A stretch of DNA of 64,000 nt from Fulvivirga sp. M361 (GCF_007097395.1 NZ_VKDC01000009.1:248001-312000); one strand, 5' to 3'; shown: positions 17,779-26,956, numbered from the stretch's first letter. Notes: generated by a model from the sequence alone, not told the origin. Numbers and translations: made by a program.

Positions 17779-18062
17779 TTATAGTAAACTTTAGAATGAA
17801 CAGACACTATATGTATGAAAGGAGCTGGTCAATTCATTTTTGCCGGGGGAACATGTATGGCAAACCGTTAGGTTCTTTTAGGGTTAAAACATGGCCCAAA
17901 TAAAATTGTTTAAATAAAATATTATTATTATAAATTAAAATATATATAGAATATACTAAAATTATTTATATTAAAACAATCTATCACCTTATTATTTCAG
18001 AAACGGAATACAGGAGTATTAATGACGATACTATTTTGAATAGGTGAAACTACATACATAGT
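17779..18062. other. AT-rich intergenic region
   Basis: Bases 17895-18000 are almost entirely A and T and lie upstream of the adhesin gene on the reverse strand, consistent with a promoter region. No coding potential and no clear hairpin were seen. Confidence 0.4.
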
Positions 18063-19109
18063 TTATTGAACAATTAGTTTTGTTATTTCCATGCCTGACC
18101 TAAGCAGGTATATTCCGGGAATTATAAATCCTGTAAGTTCAACTTTAACCTGCTTATGGTCCATTCTTATTTTTTTGATCAATTGTCCTGTTGAATCATA
18201 CAAGTACATTAGTTCTCCTTCTGACCAATTGTGTTTCAATATATTGAAATGATCGCCTTGAATCGGATTAGGAGAAACCCGAAAGCTGTTTGGTAACAAA
18301 GAGACGGTCGAGATCACATCAAAATATTCGAAGGTTCCGTCCCTGTCAACTGCCTTTAACCTATAATAAGACCGGCCGCTACCAGTTTCAGGGTATGACC
18401 AGGAATACTTTACAGTGTGATGACTATTGCCGGCGGCAGGATGATACCCCAGAGAATCAAAATCTACTCCATTTACGGATCGCTCAATAATAAAATAGTC
18501 TGAGTTTACCTCAGTAACTGTGCCCCATTCAATTTCAATCAACGATGAACCTCTGTTATAGTCAGCGGTAAAATATAGAAGCTCTACAGGCAATATAGTG
18601 TTTTCACACCCCTGAAAACTATTGGTCCCATCGGTGACAGTGCCCGGATTAGAACAAGTACCCCCAATGGAGATATTGCCTGTCAACCCGACATTAAGAA
18701 CGGCACCTACCCCGGATCCTTCACCATTGGTAAAGTTTCCATCGATGGTCAGGTTTCCAAGTATGGAAACATCACTGCTGTTATTTTTATTTAGAAAGTC
18801 CTGATCAACTTTGGAAGTACTCCCCAAATTAACAACCACAACAGAATTATTATCGAACGTCAGGTTTCCGGTTACAGTAAGTATTGCAGGAGAGTTTACC
18901 GTGATTGAACCAGTATTAACCGTAAAATCCCCAATAATAACGATGTCATGATTAATGATTAGGTCATCATTCTGACTAGGAGTACAGCTACAATCCGAAC
19001 CTCCATTAACACTTGACCATGTGCCATCCGCCCGGCTGTATAATGTTGCTCCAAAGATTGAATTATGGTAAAAAAGCAGGCAAAATAAAAGAAAAAGAAT
19101 ATGCCGCAT
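18063..19109 (-). CDS. Secreted protein with T9SS sorting domain
   Basis: 348 residues. Signal peptide (HILFLLFCLLFYHNSIFGA), then TWSSVNGGSDCSCTPSQNDD and a run of short beta-strand repeats with NLTFDNNS and NLTIDGNF, as in parallel beta-helix or G8-like surface proteins. The last 170 residues are the standard Bacteroidota tail: LPVELLYFTADY, then a fibronectin-like segment with SYYRLKAVDRDGTFEYFD, and the T9SS domain (VSPNPIQGDHF to ITKLIVQ). It shares the LPVEL-type tail with the 1122-residue neighbour, which is on the same strand 285 bp further on. Function is unknown beyond surface location. Confidence 0.78.
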   Translation of the reverse strand: MRHILFLLFCLLFYHNSIFGATLYSRADGTWSSVNGGSDCSCTPSQNDDLIINHDIVIIGDFTVNTGSITVNSPAILTVTGNLTFDNNSVVVVNLGSTSKVDQDFLNKNNSSDVSILGNLTIDGNFTNGEGSGVGAVLNVGLTGNISIGGTCSNPGTVTDGTNSFQGCENTILPVELLYFTADYNRGSSLIEIEWGTVTEVNSDYFIIERSVNGVDFDSLGYHPAAGNSHHTVKYSWSYPETGSGRSYYRLKAVDRDGTFEYFDVISTVSLLPNSFRVSPNPIQGDHFNILKHNWSEGELMYLYDSTGQLIKKIRMDHKQVKVELTGFIIPGIYLLRSGMEITKLIVQ

Positions 19110-19263
19110 CTCTGACAGGTTTTCAGACTATGTACGATATTAAAATTAATCTATGGTTTAACCCGATGTTATCGCTGAGTTGTAGCAAAAGTTCGGTGGA
19201 TCGCAAAACTTTAAGGAGGGAAGGAAACGTGTCGATAACTCAGCGTATGAATGCGGCCCCCCT

Positions 19264-19287
19264 ATCACGCTGGTCGTAGGATATCCT
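19264..19287. repeat. Left half of palindromic IS target, including the target duplication
   Basis: This half reads ATCACGCTGGTCGT (19264-19277) followed by AGGATATCCT (19278-19287). The latter is repeated at 20691-20700 and is the 10-bp target duplication of the IS. Joined to 20701-20714, the empty site would be a perfect 38-bp palindrome. Confidence 0.8.
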
Positions 19288-20690
19288 CAATGCTGTCAAC
19301 TTAAGGTTTTATAAAGCTTTTTTCTTAGGCATATGAAACTTTCTGGCTGATCGTCTCTTCTTGAATCTTGGGAATTTTCTATGGGGTACAATCGCGGTTT
19401 TACTACTTTTTATCTGCTTTTTAAGTTGCTCTAATTTAGCAGGGATATCTTTTTCGAGAAACAGGATGCTAATCACTTGATTTCTAAGTATTCCAGTAGC
19501 TGTCTTCCGGTTAATCTGATAGGTGTATTTATTCTTTTTGTCTGTCTGCTGTTCTTGAAGTTCTTCTTCTGCCTCGTTAATAAGCATATTGACCAAGTTA
19601 CTGCCCAATAGGCAGGCATGGAAGTCCTGTAAAACGCCTTCGACTGTTTTAGCAGAAAAATTTTCCAGTTCCATACTATCCTTGAGATAATCGTAATAGG
19701 TCTCTACACCCCAGCGCAGCGCATACAACTCATTTAATTCATCATGACTGGCCTGTTCCATATTGGTGAGCAGGTATTCATACCGGCCTGCTGATAATTT
19801 AATCCGAACGATCCTGACCGTTAAAGGTTCTTTAAAGCGACTACCCCGTTTTTCCCCTTTCTTGGTATACCATAGAGTAGGGTTAAGAAGGATCAAAGCT
19901 TCTTGCTTGTCTGAGTGAACAAATTCAGTAACCGGTTTACAAAAATCCTTCTTACAACGAATTAAAAAGAAATCCCCGTTACGCGCCATCATTGTACACA
20001 AGTCATGGGAGGGATACCCTCTGTCCATCAAATAAAGGGATTTGTCCAGAGTATCACTTTGGGAAGATATGTGTTCATATTGCTCACGAAACAGATCGGT
20101 TTCGCTTTTCTCCAAGCTGGCTAATCGTCCGCTAACCACGACTCGATTGTATACATCATAGACTAAAGAGGCGCGTCCCATGGGCATGCCTTTTGCCGTC
20201 TTATTCTTCCATTGTCCGAAATGTGTGATGAGCTGTTTAGCAGCAGGAAGTTGACACAGACTGCCATCGACAGCCAAAAGCCTGAATTTATTTTGGTAGG
20301 ACCTGTATAAAGTACTTTCATAGAAAGCTGTTACATAGAACGCATTGAGTTCAATAAAAGCCGTATGCTTCAGCTTTTTGCGTGCTTTACTGAAGGCTTG
20401 CTTGGTGCAGGTTCGCTCTGGGGTGACGCTGTTGAGAAAGGTAAAGATTTCAACGCTGATCCCCTTAACAAGGCGATTAATTAACATCGTGGCTAGTTGT
20501 GTGAAACCCAAGATCCTTTGCCGTTTAAAGTGGTGTGGAGCGTTAATATGTTTTTGTTGAAAAGAGCTGTCATTACGTTTAATCTTGAGTTCAGAAAAAA
20601 ATAGAAGATAACGTACTCATAACCTTAAGAAGGGTAGATAGAATCATTAAAAACCGAAAGTTAAAACAATTCCTTAAGTTGACACCATTG
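19288..20690 (-). mobile_element. IS4-family insertion sequence, 1403 bp
   Basis: The ends are 19-bp inverted repeats, CAATGCTGTCAACTTAAGG at 19288-19306 and its complement with one mismatch at 20672-20690. They are flanked by the direct repeat AGGATATCCT (19278-19287 and 20691-20700); a 10-bp duplication is within the IS4 range. A single reverse-strand transposase gene fills the element. The clean ends and intact duplication point to a fairly recent insertion. Confidence 0.9.
19309..20511 (-). CDS. IS4-family transposase (DDE), N-terminus possibly in another frame
   Basis: DDE-type signatures are visible: first Asp in LLAVDGSLCQLP, second in LYLMDRGYPSHDL, and Glu in ALRWGVETYYDYLKDS (the YREK-like region). 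The continuous frame has only a TTG at 20511 as a start. Upstream, the same frame stays open through HINAPHHFKRQRILGFTQL, a typical IS4 N-terminus, back to a run of seven A on the plus strand (20595-20601). Across that run, shifting one base joins it to an ATG at 20620 (MSTLSSIF). The full protein would thus be about 436 residues. It is either a slippage-expressed or a slightly broken transposase. Confidence 0.88.
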   Translation of the reverse strand: MGFTQLATMLINRLVKGISVEIFTFLNSVTPERTCTKQAFSKARKKLKHTAFIELNAFYVTAFYESTLYRSYQNKFRLLAVDGSLCQLPAAKQLITHFGQWKNKTAKGMPMGRASLVYDVYNRVVVSGRLASLEKSETDLFREQYEHISSQSDTLDKSLYLMDRGYPSHDLCTMMARNGDFFLIRCKKDFCKPVTEFVHSDKQEALILLNPTLWYTKKGEKRGSRFKEPLTVRIVRIKLSAGRYEYLLTNMEQASHDELNELYALRWGVETYYDYLKDSMELENFSAKTVEGVLQDFHACLLGSNLVNMLINEAEEELQEQQTDKKNKYTYQINRKTATGILRNQVISILFLEKDIPAKLEQLKKQIKSSKTAIVPHRKFPRFKKRRSARKFHMPKKKAL

Positions 20691-20714
20691 AGGATATCCT
20701 ACGACCAGCGTGAT
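20691..20714. repeat. Right half of palindromic IS target, including the target duplication
   Basis: Contains AGGATATCCT (20691-20700) then ACGACCAGCGTGAT. The same ACGACCAGCGTG ending occurs in A-family repeats at 22613-22624 and 38199-38210, so the IS probably inserted into a member of, or a hairpin related to, that family. Confidence 0.75.
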
Positions 20715-21120
20715 TAACATCAATAAAATTAGATCGATCAGAAAGGATAAAACTATTATAATGAATGACTCTTTACAGGTTTTAGTATCTATACGCAATC
20801 GCTCGAAGTTAGCTGATCTTATTTCTCATCTGTCCTGACCTGGTTACCACACTCGTTAACCAATCAGTATCGCTTATTAAGTGAAAATACTCGTTCATGA
20901 TTTATGACTGGTATTCCGGGGTGACTGCGCCTAGATTTACTTAATCGAAAGGATGATTAGGTTATATGAAACTTGAGTAATCACTTAATCTGTTCGTCAA
21001 GGAGGTTTTGGTAACAATTCAACTATATTATTATAATAGTACTTGTTACATGATCAAAGGCTCCATAGAATTTCTATAAGATTGGACAAAATTAATTTCA
21101 ACAACTAACCCGTAAAAATT
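20715..21120. other. Intergenic region, no recognised feature
   Basis: About 400 bases between the IS and the small secreted protein. No open frame with coding character and no repeat family member was seen. The last 60 bases are AT-rich and probably hold the promoter of the gene at 21121. Confidence 0.4.
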
Positions 21121-21522
21121 ATGAAAAATTTGTCAATGAAGATTGTAATGGCTTCCTTTTTGATATTCACTTTAATGAGTTCAATAAAGGCCCAAACATG
21201 TACTGGAAACGTTGGAATAAGCGGCCCCGTCGGAATGCCTCCCGGCACGCAGGCTACCTACTTAATAAATTGTTTCCCACCTTCTTATTCAATTAACGTT
21301 ATGTGGACGGTTCAGGGAGGAACTTTTTCAAATGGTTCAACTACCATTATAAAATCTGGTTATGGATCACATCAAGTCGAAGTGACATGGTCTTCTGTTT
21401 GTGAAGAGTACAAAAATGCTAATGTATCCTATGTTGCATACGACTCCTGGCCTCCTATATACCCTGAATACTATGGATCAATAGGTGTTGGTAACCAAGT
21501 ATCTTGTGGGTCTTGGAACTAA
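21121..21522 (+). CDS. Small secreted protein, PKD-like fold
   Basis: 133 residues with a signal peptide (IVMASFLIFTLMSSIKAQ). The mature part TCTGNVGISGPVGMPPGTQA, then NVMWTVQGGTFSNGST and SHQVEVTWSS looks like one PKD/Ig-like beta-sandwich (the W-V-GG-F and V-V-W spacing). No T9SS tail or lipobox, so it is released to the periplasm or medium. A very strong hairpin follows 62 bp downstream. The function is not recognisable. Confidence 0.6.
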   Translation: MKNLSMKIVMASFLIFTLMSSIKAQTCTGNVGISGPVGMPPGTQATYLINCFPPSYSINVMWTVQGGTFSNGSTTIIKSGYGSHQVEVTWSSVCEEYKNANVSYVAYDSWPPIYPEYYGSIGVGNQVSCGSWN

Positions 21523-21583
21523 GCTAACCCTAATTTATACATCATCTATTTGTTCTCATTGTAATTAACCGGAAGAAGTAGTT

Positions 21584-21643
21584 GATTCAAATAAGTAAGC
21601 CGTAAGAGTTGATACCAATTCTTACGGCTTACTTATTTGAATC
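21584..21643. terminator. Perfect 24-bp stem hairpin
   Basis: Arms at 21584-21607 and 21620-21643 are perfectly complementary over 24 bases (the left arm begins GATTCAAATAAG), with a 12-base loop. It follows the small secreted protein gene, as a terminator would. The stem is much longer than a normal intrinsic terminator. Confidence 0.7.
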
Positions 21644-21995
21644 GGTGTTGATGTATAGTGTATCGAGCCTGTTGCTTCCTCTCAGCAGAATTGACCGACC
21701 TTCGTTCTTTTAAGTCTTCCGTAGGAAGGTTTAGAAGTAAATAATGAATTCGAGTGTCTCTGACACGGCACAATAGGATTCATTATGAAGTTCTGCTAAA
21801 GAGGATCCGTTGGGGGTTCATCATGCGTTCAGTGAGTTATCGTTAGGGCAGCAGCATTGCACTATCACTGCGTAGGGTCGAAGTACTGAAAAAGGGTGAT
21901 GGTATGGTACAAAGGGCGCTTGTACTTTACAAATGCCGGTTGTATTTTACCAGTGCAATGCCCTGAATGTATAAAATCTTAATAACTTTAAGTCT

Positions 21996-22427
21996 ATGGA
22001 AAGTACTACGACACCCCGACCAAAACACCTGGGCAGAAACATCCGTCGCGTTCGTGAGATCCTGGGTGTGAAGCAAGACACTGTGGCAGAAAAGCTAGGT
22101 GTAACCCAACAAACCGTTTCCAATATTGAGAGCAACGAAGCGGTGGAAAGTGAAACCATTGAAAAGATCGCTGGTATTCTCGGCGTAAACCCTGAAGCGA
22201 TCAAGAGTTTTAATGAAGAGAGCGTTGTTTACAATATCCAAAATAATCATGAAGGCGCTACTTTAAACACCAGCCCGAATTACCAACAAAATAATAATTG
22301 CACCTTCAACCCCATCGATAAATGGGTAGAGGCCATGGAAAAAAATGAAAAGCTGTATGAAGCCCTGTTGAAAAGTGAGCGTGAGAAGGTGGCGATGCTG
22401 GAGAAGGTTTTGGAAGGGAGGGAGTAG
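21996..22427 (+). CDS. XRE-family transcriptional regulator
   Basis: 143 residues. A helix-turn-helix at about residues 11-65: LGRNIRRVREILGVKQDTVA, then EKLGVTQQTVSNIE and IEKIAGILGVNPEAIKSF. The C-terminus has a polar linker with many Asn and a coiled-coil-like end (EKNEKLYEALLKSEREKVAM), a common Bacteroidota layout. It likely dimerises through the coiled coil and controls nearby genes; the target is unknown. It stands alone between repeats, with the IS and T9SS genes around it. Confidence 0.85.
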   Translation: MESTTTPRPKHLGRNIRRVREILGVKQDTVAEKLGVTQQTVSNIESNEAVESETIEKIAGILGVNPEAIKSFNEESVVYNIQNNHEGATLNTSPNYQQNNNCTFNPIDKWVEAMEKNEKLYEALLKSEREKVAMLEKVLEGRE

Positions 22428-22496
22428 TTTTTTTAACTGGTTTCTGTCTGTAAACCTTCCGGTAGTCGATTAAGCGTAGCGTTCCTACATTTTCAA

Positions 22497-22624
22497 TTTG
22501 ATCCTCATTGCAAAAAAGACCAGTTGTGGTTCTGTAAAGTTTCCTATGTTTATTCCAATACATTCTAAACCTTTTTATACCCACCGGGCGGACGCTCTAA
22601 GCCAATAGTAGTACGACCAGCGTG
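22497..22624. repeat. B-tail plus A-family repeat (copy A1)
   Basis: Bases 22497-22530 match the tail of the B repeat (TTTGATCCTCATTGC, then AGACCAGTTG). Bases 22531-22624 match the A family (CTGTAAAGTTTCCTATG, then TATACCCACCGGGCGGACGC, ending ACGACCAGCGTG). Other A copies are at 38059, 39060 and 41149. Confidence 0.65.
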
Positions 22625-22627
22625 ATA

Positions 22628-22705
22628 GATTACCCTGTCGGATCCTACTACCTCGTCTTACAGGGTGGTAAGCAGCCGGTAGTGAAAAAGCTGATGATCT
22701 GTTGA
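22628..22705 (+). pseudogene. Relic of a T9SS C-terminal sorting domain
   Basis: The frame from 22628 reads DYPVGSYYLVLQGGKQPVVK then KLMIC and a stop. The last 25 residues of the T9SS protein at 22873 are DYPAGTYYLIVQGGKEPVVK then RLMIR. This is therefore the tail of a lost paralog; the frame is closed by a stop at 22598 inside the adjoining A repeat, and nothing further upstream resembles the rest of such a gene. Confidence 0.75.
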
Positions 22706-22753
22706 AAGTGAAAAGTAAACGTATAAGATTTACTGTTATGTAAATGAATGGAT

Positions 22754-22801
22754 GCCTGCAAGGTTTAAAGTTTTACAACGATAAGCCTTGCAGGCTTTGT
22801 T
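22754..22801 (+). terminator. Hairpin terminator
   Basis: GCCTGCAAGG (22754-22763) pairs with CCTTGCAGGC (22786-22795), followed by TTTGTT. It lies downstream of the T9SS relic and before the next gene, so it probably was the terminator of the lost paralog. Confidence 0.6.
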
Positions 22802-22872
22802 AAATTGTATAATAATTATAAAAAACTTATATGACTTACCAAAGTATATAATGCATACTATATATTACAGTC

Positions 22873-25797
22873 ATGAAGTCTAATAGGCAAACCCGACATT
22901 CCATATTTGATATCATATATCCCATATCCCTTGCCATCCTACTCTTTTTCTTTGTGGGGAACACGCTATTTGCTCAAGTGAGTAATTATTCTTTCGAAAA
23001 TAGTAATAAACCTATAGCCAATTTCAATGAAAAATTTTCATTGATAAAGACTAGAGACGTTTTTGATCCAACAAAGCAAGGAGCTATTGTAATAAACAAT
23101 AGTATGGAGGAGGACACCACTTTTGTGACAGGAGTGGGTTTTCCTATTGGTTTTGATTTTCAATATGACGGGCAGTACTTTGATCGTTTTGCGGCTTCTA
23201 CTAATGGCTATATTAAATTAGGTAAATCCGATGAAACATTTACTATTAAACAGGATACACTCACGGGAGCTGTATTTGATGCGGATTACGCAACTGAAAG
23301 ACAAAATAGTATTGTCGCGTTTCAAACGGATGTGAGCACACAAATACCTTTTGGGTTCGCTTTAAACCATGTAGCAGGCCAAGGTTTTCCCGGAGAGAAA
23401 AAAACAACTATTGACTGGTCTTTTTCTTACAGTGCTGGTTTTTATGAAGATTACCCTTCTGGTAGTGGCATCAGACGGTTTTTTACCCAACTTGTTTTAT
23501 CTCAACAAAATGGACAAATCGACATTACCTATGCGGTAGGTTCTCCTTTTGCTTCCCATATCAATAAAGTGGCTGTGGGCCTGCGGGGCTCTCAACTAAA
23601 TAACAACCCTGAAAATCTACACTCACGTAGTGTAACGGAGGGAGTTAATAACTGGACTACTTCTGAAAAAAGTACTGATCCTGATGCAGTAATGGATTTC
23701 AATCGTGACTTAATTGCCCTTTCCCGCTCCGGTGATCCTGATTCCCGCACTTTCAGTTTTACTCCTCCTTTCGATAGCTCCGCTTTACCAGAAAATCCTG
23801 TAGCCTACTTTCGGGTACCGGATTATTATCCCGATGCAGAATTCGGTGTTGATCCAATAGATGATTTTGCTGAATACTATATCCTGGCCGATGGGTCGGA
23901 CAACATTAGCCGTAATCCTGCGCTGGGCTGGTCACAGGCCAGCCAGTTGGACAATACCTATGATGTATACCTGAGTACGGATAACCCACCGCTAGACCTG
24001 CTGGTATCAGGCAGAACCGCACAACGCTGGCTGGACTTACCCGAAATGGCACCGGGCACTACTTACTATTTGGGAATAGTAGCCCATAACAAAAACGGTA
24101 CTACCCCTATGGGCATCACCTCTTTTACCACCCAGGATGGACTGGAGTATTGTAGCAATTCTTCGTTTGGCGGTATAGGCATTATTAAATCAGTAGAATT
24201 CAATACACTCAACTACCAGACTTCCTCCGCAATTGAGGATATAGTAGAGTTCCCTTTGGAAGTCCCCTTTACCACTACCGTAAGACGCGGGCAGACTTAC
24301 ACCTTCAGGTATGTGGAATCTACCTCTAATACAGTCAATGGTAGTTGTTGGGCATTTATAGACTACAATCAGAATGGGCTGCTAAGCGAGACCAATTCCA
24401 GTACTGATGAAGAAATGACTCTGGTAGGATCTACCACACCAGGTATTACTCTCGAAAAACAGATCACCATTCCATTAAATGCCAAACTAGGCAATACCCG
24501 AATGAGGGTTAAGGTCATTGGCACAAATATAGGCGGCAACAACCCTTATGACCCTTGCATCGGCAACGGACTTAGACAGGACTACACTATCACCATTGCC
24601 CCGTCATTGAGCTGTGTAGGCTTTACCATGGCTCCTCAAGCACAGCCACTTTCTTGCTTTGAAGGTGCAGATGGAAGCATTGACTTGCAACTTGAAGGAG
24701 GTAGGGAGCCTTATACTATAAACTGGCAGAAAGATGGTGCAGCTTACCCTGGCACATCCACTATACTTAGTAACCTGGAGCGGGGTACTTACCGTGCTTT
24801 TGTTACTGATGATGCTGGCTGCGACATGCAAACTTCTTTGATAGCAGTAACACAACCTGCTGCGCTGCAGCTGAACGATACCACAATCGTATCTTTATTA
24901 TGTGCCGATGCTTCTAATGGAAGCATTGAATTAACTGTAGGAGGTGGTACTGAACCATACAGCTATTTGTGGAGCAATGGACAAACCACTGCCACAGCTA
25001 CCAACCTGACAGCGGGAAGTTATACCGTTACTATTACGGATGCCAAAGGTTGCAGCATTGTTCCAAAGGCGTTTAGCACCATTGCACCGCAGACAATGAT
25101 TATAGAAAACCAGGAAGTAAATCCTATAAGTTGTAAAGAGGCAGAGGATGGAAGCATCTCCTTAACTATTGCTGGCGGCACTGAGCCTTATACGTATACA
25201 TGGAGTAATGGACAAACCACACCTGCTATAACAGGGCTAACCGCAGGGCAATACATCGTAGAGGTTACTGATGGTAATGGTTGCACGCTCACACCGGAAG
25301 CGTTTAACATCTCTATACCGGAAGCCTTAACCGCTGAGATAATTATTGATGATACGGGGGCGAGTACTAATTTAGTTGTTCTGGCAACAGGAGGTGTTTC
25401 GCCTTATGTCATTGTATGGTCTAATCAGCACAACGAAGCAGTATTAGAAAATGTGGAGACCGGAAATTATGCGGTTACCATCACTGATAACAGGGGTTGT
25501 ACCCTCATTATTGATGATATTATAGTAGAAGCTGAAGTGGTTACCGGAATAGGCAGCCCGGAACTTTCTCCTATTACTTTTTATCCCAATCCTGTGGATG
25601 AGATGTTGACTGTAATTTTACCTGATGGTGAAAACCGACAGTTGTCATTGATCAATAGCCAGGGTCAAACCCTTTGGCAAGAAAAGGTCTCAGGCAGTGA
25701 AACGGTGATTGATGGAATGGATTACCCTGCAGGAACCTACTACCTGATAGTACAGGGAGGTAAAGAGCCGGTGGTGAAAAGGCTGATGATTCGTTAA
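22873..25797 (+). CDS. Large secreted protein with GEVED and SprB-type repeats and T9SS sorting domain
   Basis: 974 residues. Signal peptide to about residue 35 (LLFFFVGNTLFAQ). Residues 40-400 form a beta-rich N-terminal region. A GEVED domain follows (CWAFIDYNQNGLLSE, about 497-515). Next are three to four SprB-like repeats, each with (C)-x-(A)-DGSI-L-GG-PY-W-G and AG-Y-V-TD-GC (about 595-890). The C-terminal T9SS type A domain starts FYPNPVDEMLTVIL and ends KRLMIR. SprB repeats occur in gliding and adhesion proteins, so a surface adhesin is likely. A truncated sibling of its C-terminus lies 168 bp upstream. Confidence 0.82.
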   Translation: MKSNRQTRHSIFDIIYPISLAILLFFFVGNTLFAQVSNYSFENSNKPIANFNEKFSLIKTRDVFDPTKQGAIVINNSMEEDTTFVTGVGFPIGFDFQYDGQYFDRFAASTNGYIKLGKSDETFTIKQDTLTGAVFDADYATERQNSIVAFQTDVSTQIPFGFALNHVAGQGFPGEKKTTIDWSFSYSAGFYEDYPSGSGIRRFFTQLVLSQQNGQIDITYAVGSPFASHINKVAVGLRGSQLNNNPENLHSRSVTEGVNNWTTSEKSTDPDAVMDFNRDLIALSRSGDPDSRTFSFTPPFDSSALPENPVAYFRVPDYYPDAEFGVDPIDDFAEYYILADGSDNISRNPALGWSQASQLDNTYDVYLSTDNPPLDLLVSGRTAQRWLDLPEMAPGTTYYLGIVAHNKNGTTPMGITSFTTQDGLEYCSNSSFGGIGIIKSVEFNTLNYQTSSAIEDIVEFPLEVPFTTTVRRGQTYTFRYVESTSNTVNGSCWAFIDYNQNGLLSETNSSTDEEMTLVGSTTPGITLEKQITIPLNAKLGNTRMRVKVIGTNIGGNNPYDPCIGNGLRQDYTITIAPSLSCVGFTMAPQAQPLSCFEGADGSIDLQLEGGREPYTINWQKDGAAYPGTSTILSNLERGTYRAFVTDDAGCDMQTSLIAVTQPAALQLNDTTIVSLLCADASNGSIELTVGGGTEPYSYLWSNGQTTATATNLTAGSYTVTITDAKGCSIVPKAFSTIAPQTMIIENQEVNPISCKEAEDGSISLTIAGGTEPYTYTWSNGQTTPAITGLTAGQYIVEVTDGNGCTLTPEAFNISIPEALTAEIIIDDTGASTNLVVLATGGVSPYVIVWSNQHNEAVLENVETGNYAVTITDNRGCTLIIDDIIVEAEVVTGIGSPELSPITFYPNPVDEMLTVILPDGENRQLSLINSQGQTLWQEKVSGSETVIDGMDYPAGTYYLIVQGGKEPVVKRLMIR

Positions 25798-26222
25798 AAG
25801 TACATATGTATTAAAAACTAATGTTCAGATTCATGATACACCAATAATTCCGCGTCTGTGTAGCGGATTAAGGAGTATTCAGTAAGGAAAGAGATAGCAT
25901 TTTAATGCGGCTTATCAACAACGTGAACCAAATCAACCAACCCTTCCCTCTGGTCTTAGGACCGCTACGCTAAACCTAAGGCCCATCCATATGCAAGAAC
26001 ATCTGCTCAGACTTCATTCATTGCAGTATTTTCCATATCTAAGGACCTGGGTGAGTGTTCTCGAACCTTTCTAAGTAGATAGTATGTCTATATAGACTTA
26101 CTGTAGGTGTGCATTAGAGGTTTGCCCAGCTGGAATAGCTTTTATTGGGCGTTCGTACTCTTCTTCTAAAAAAATTGCTTCAAATAATTTTCTCGCTTTG
26201 GGTCCAAGATTATTTCATGATA
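25798..26222. other. Intergenic region
   Basis: No gene seen. It contains CGTGAACCAAATCAAC at 25921-25936, which recurs at 28740-28755 beside a B repeat, so fragments of an interspersed element are probably present. No hairpin stands out. Confidence 0.35.
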
Positions 26223-26866
26223 CTACGAAGGTTCCATATAGTCAATCCATGCATTTTCGTTTTTCTCTATGTCGGACTTGATTTGATTTTTTATTCTTTC
26301 TCTTGCACCACTTATTAGGTTAAGCCAAACTTCACCAGGGTTTTTCAGAATTTCAACAGATTTTATCTCACTAACTTTAATGGTTATTTTCTTATCCTCA
26401 TTGTTTCGACCGAAACCTACATGTAGAGATAATGGTAATTTCTTATACATCACCATTTCGTCAAGCAATTTATATTTATCTATGTCAATGGTTGTTTTTG
26501 TAATAGTCTTTTCTTCTTTGTCAAATTCTGTTTTTGTTTCAGGAATCCGCTGTTTACTCACATTTTCTACATAATACAATTTTGAAGTTCCCGTTCGATA
26601 TGAACCATAATTGTTTGGAGTAAACTGTCCAAATGAAAAGCTGTAAAGTTCAAGCTGTTTTACACCATCGTTATGCGCAAAGCAAAAGCCATGAGGTTTG
26701 TAATTGTATTCATAACCTCCGGCCCAAACGTTATTATACCTTCAACGGTATTACCGTCTTTTAACGTCACTTTACAAATAGCTTGAATTGCCGGTGCGCC
26801 AAGGTCGGCTTTTATGGTGCCAATAAGGGTCAAAGTCAGTAAAATAGTCGAGAGTATTTTTTTCAT
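26223..26866 (-). pseudogene. Secreted protein of unknown family, frameshifted
   Basis: The start at 26866 gives a signal peptide (MKKILSTILLTLTLIGTIKA) and ICKVTLKDGNTVEGIIT, then runs to a stop at 26660 in an unlikely sequence. In another frame the protein continues from about 26745 as NVWAGGYEYNYKPHGFCF, QLELYSFSFGQFTPNNYGSY, and through YYVENVSKQRIPETKT to the stop at 26223. The joined product is about 215 residues. The break falls within AATAACGTTTGGGCC near 26740-26750 and fits a one-base deletion. The internal Met at 26579 is not a real start. No family is recognised. Confidence 0.7.
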
Positions 26867-26956
26867 AAGTTTTTTAATACGAAGCCTCCTACGGGCTCTC
26901 TTTGCAAGGGCCTATTAGACAAGTTAATTCTATACTTTAAGAAAAATCATCGTAAC

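Noticed and set aside
19264-20714. Reading the IS ends as 43-bp inverted repeats
   Set aside because: The outer 24 bases are better explained as halves of the palindromic target with a 10-bp duplication, since the ACGACCAGCGTG arm occurs without the IS elsewhere and 19-bp ends suit the IS4 family.
22306-22584. 92-codon reverse frame over the XRE gene end
   Set aside because: It overlaps the coiled-coil end of the XRE gene and the A/B repeat; no protein features.
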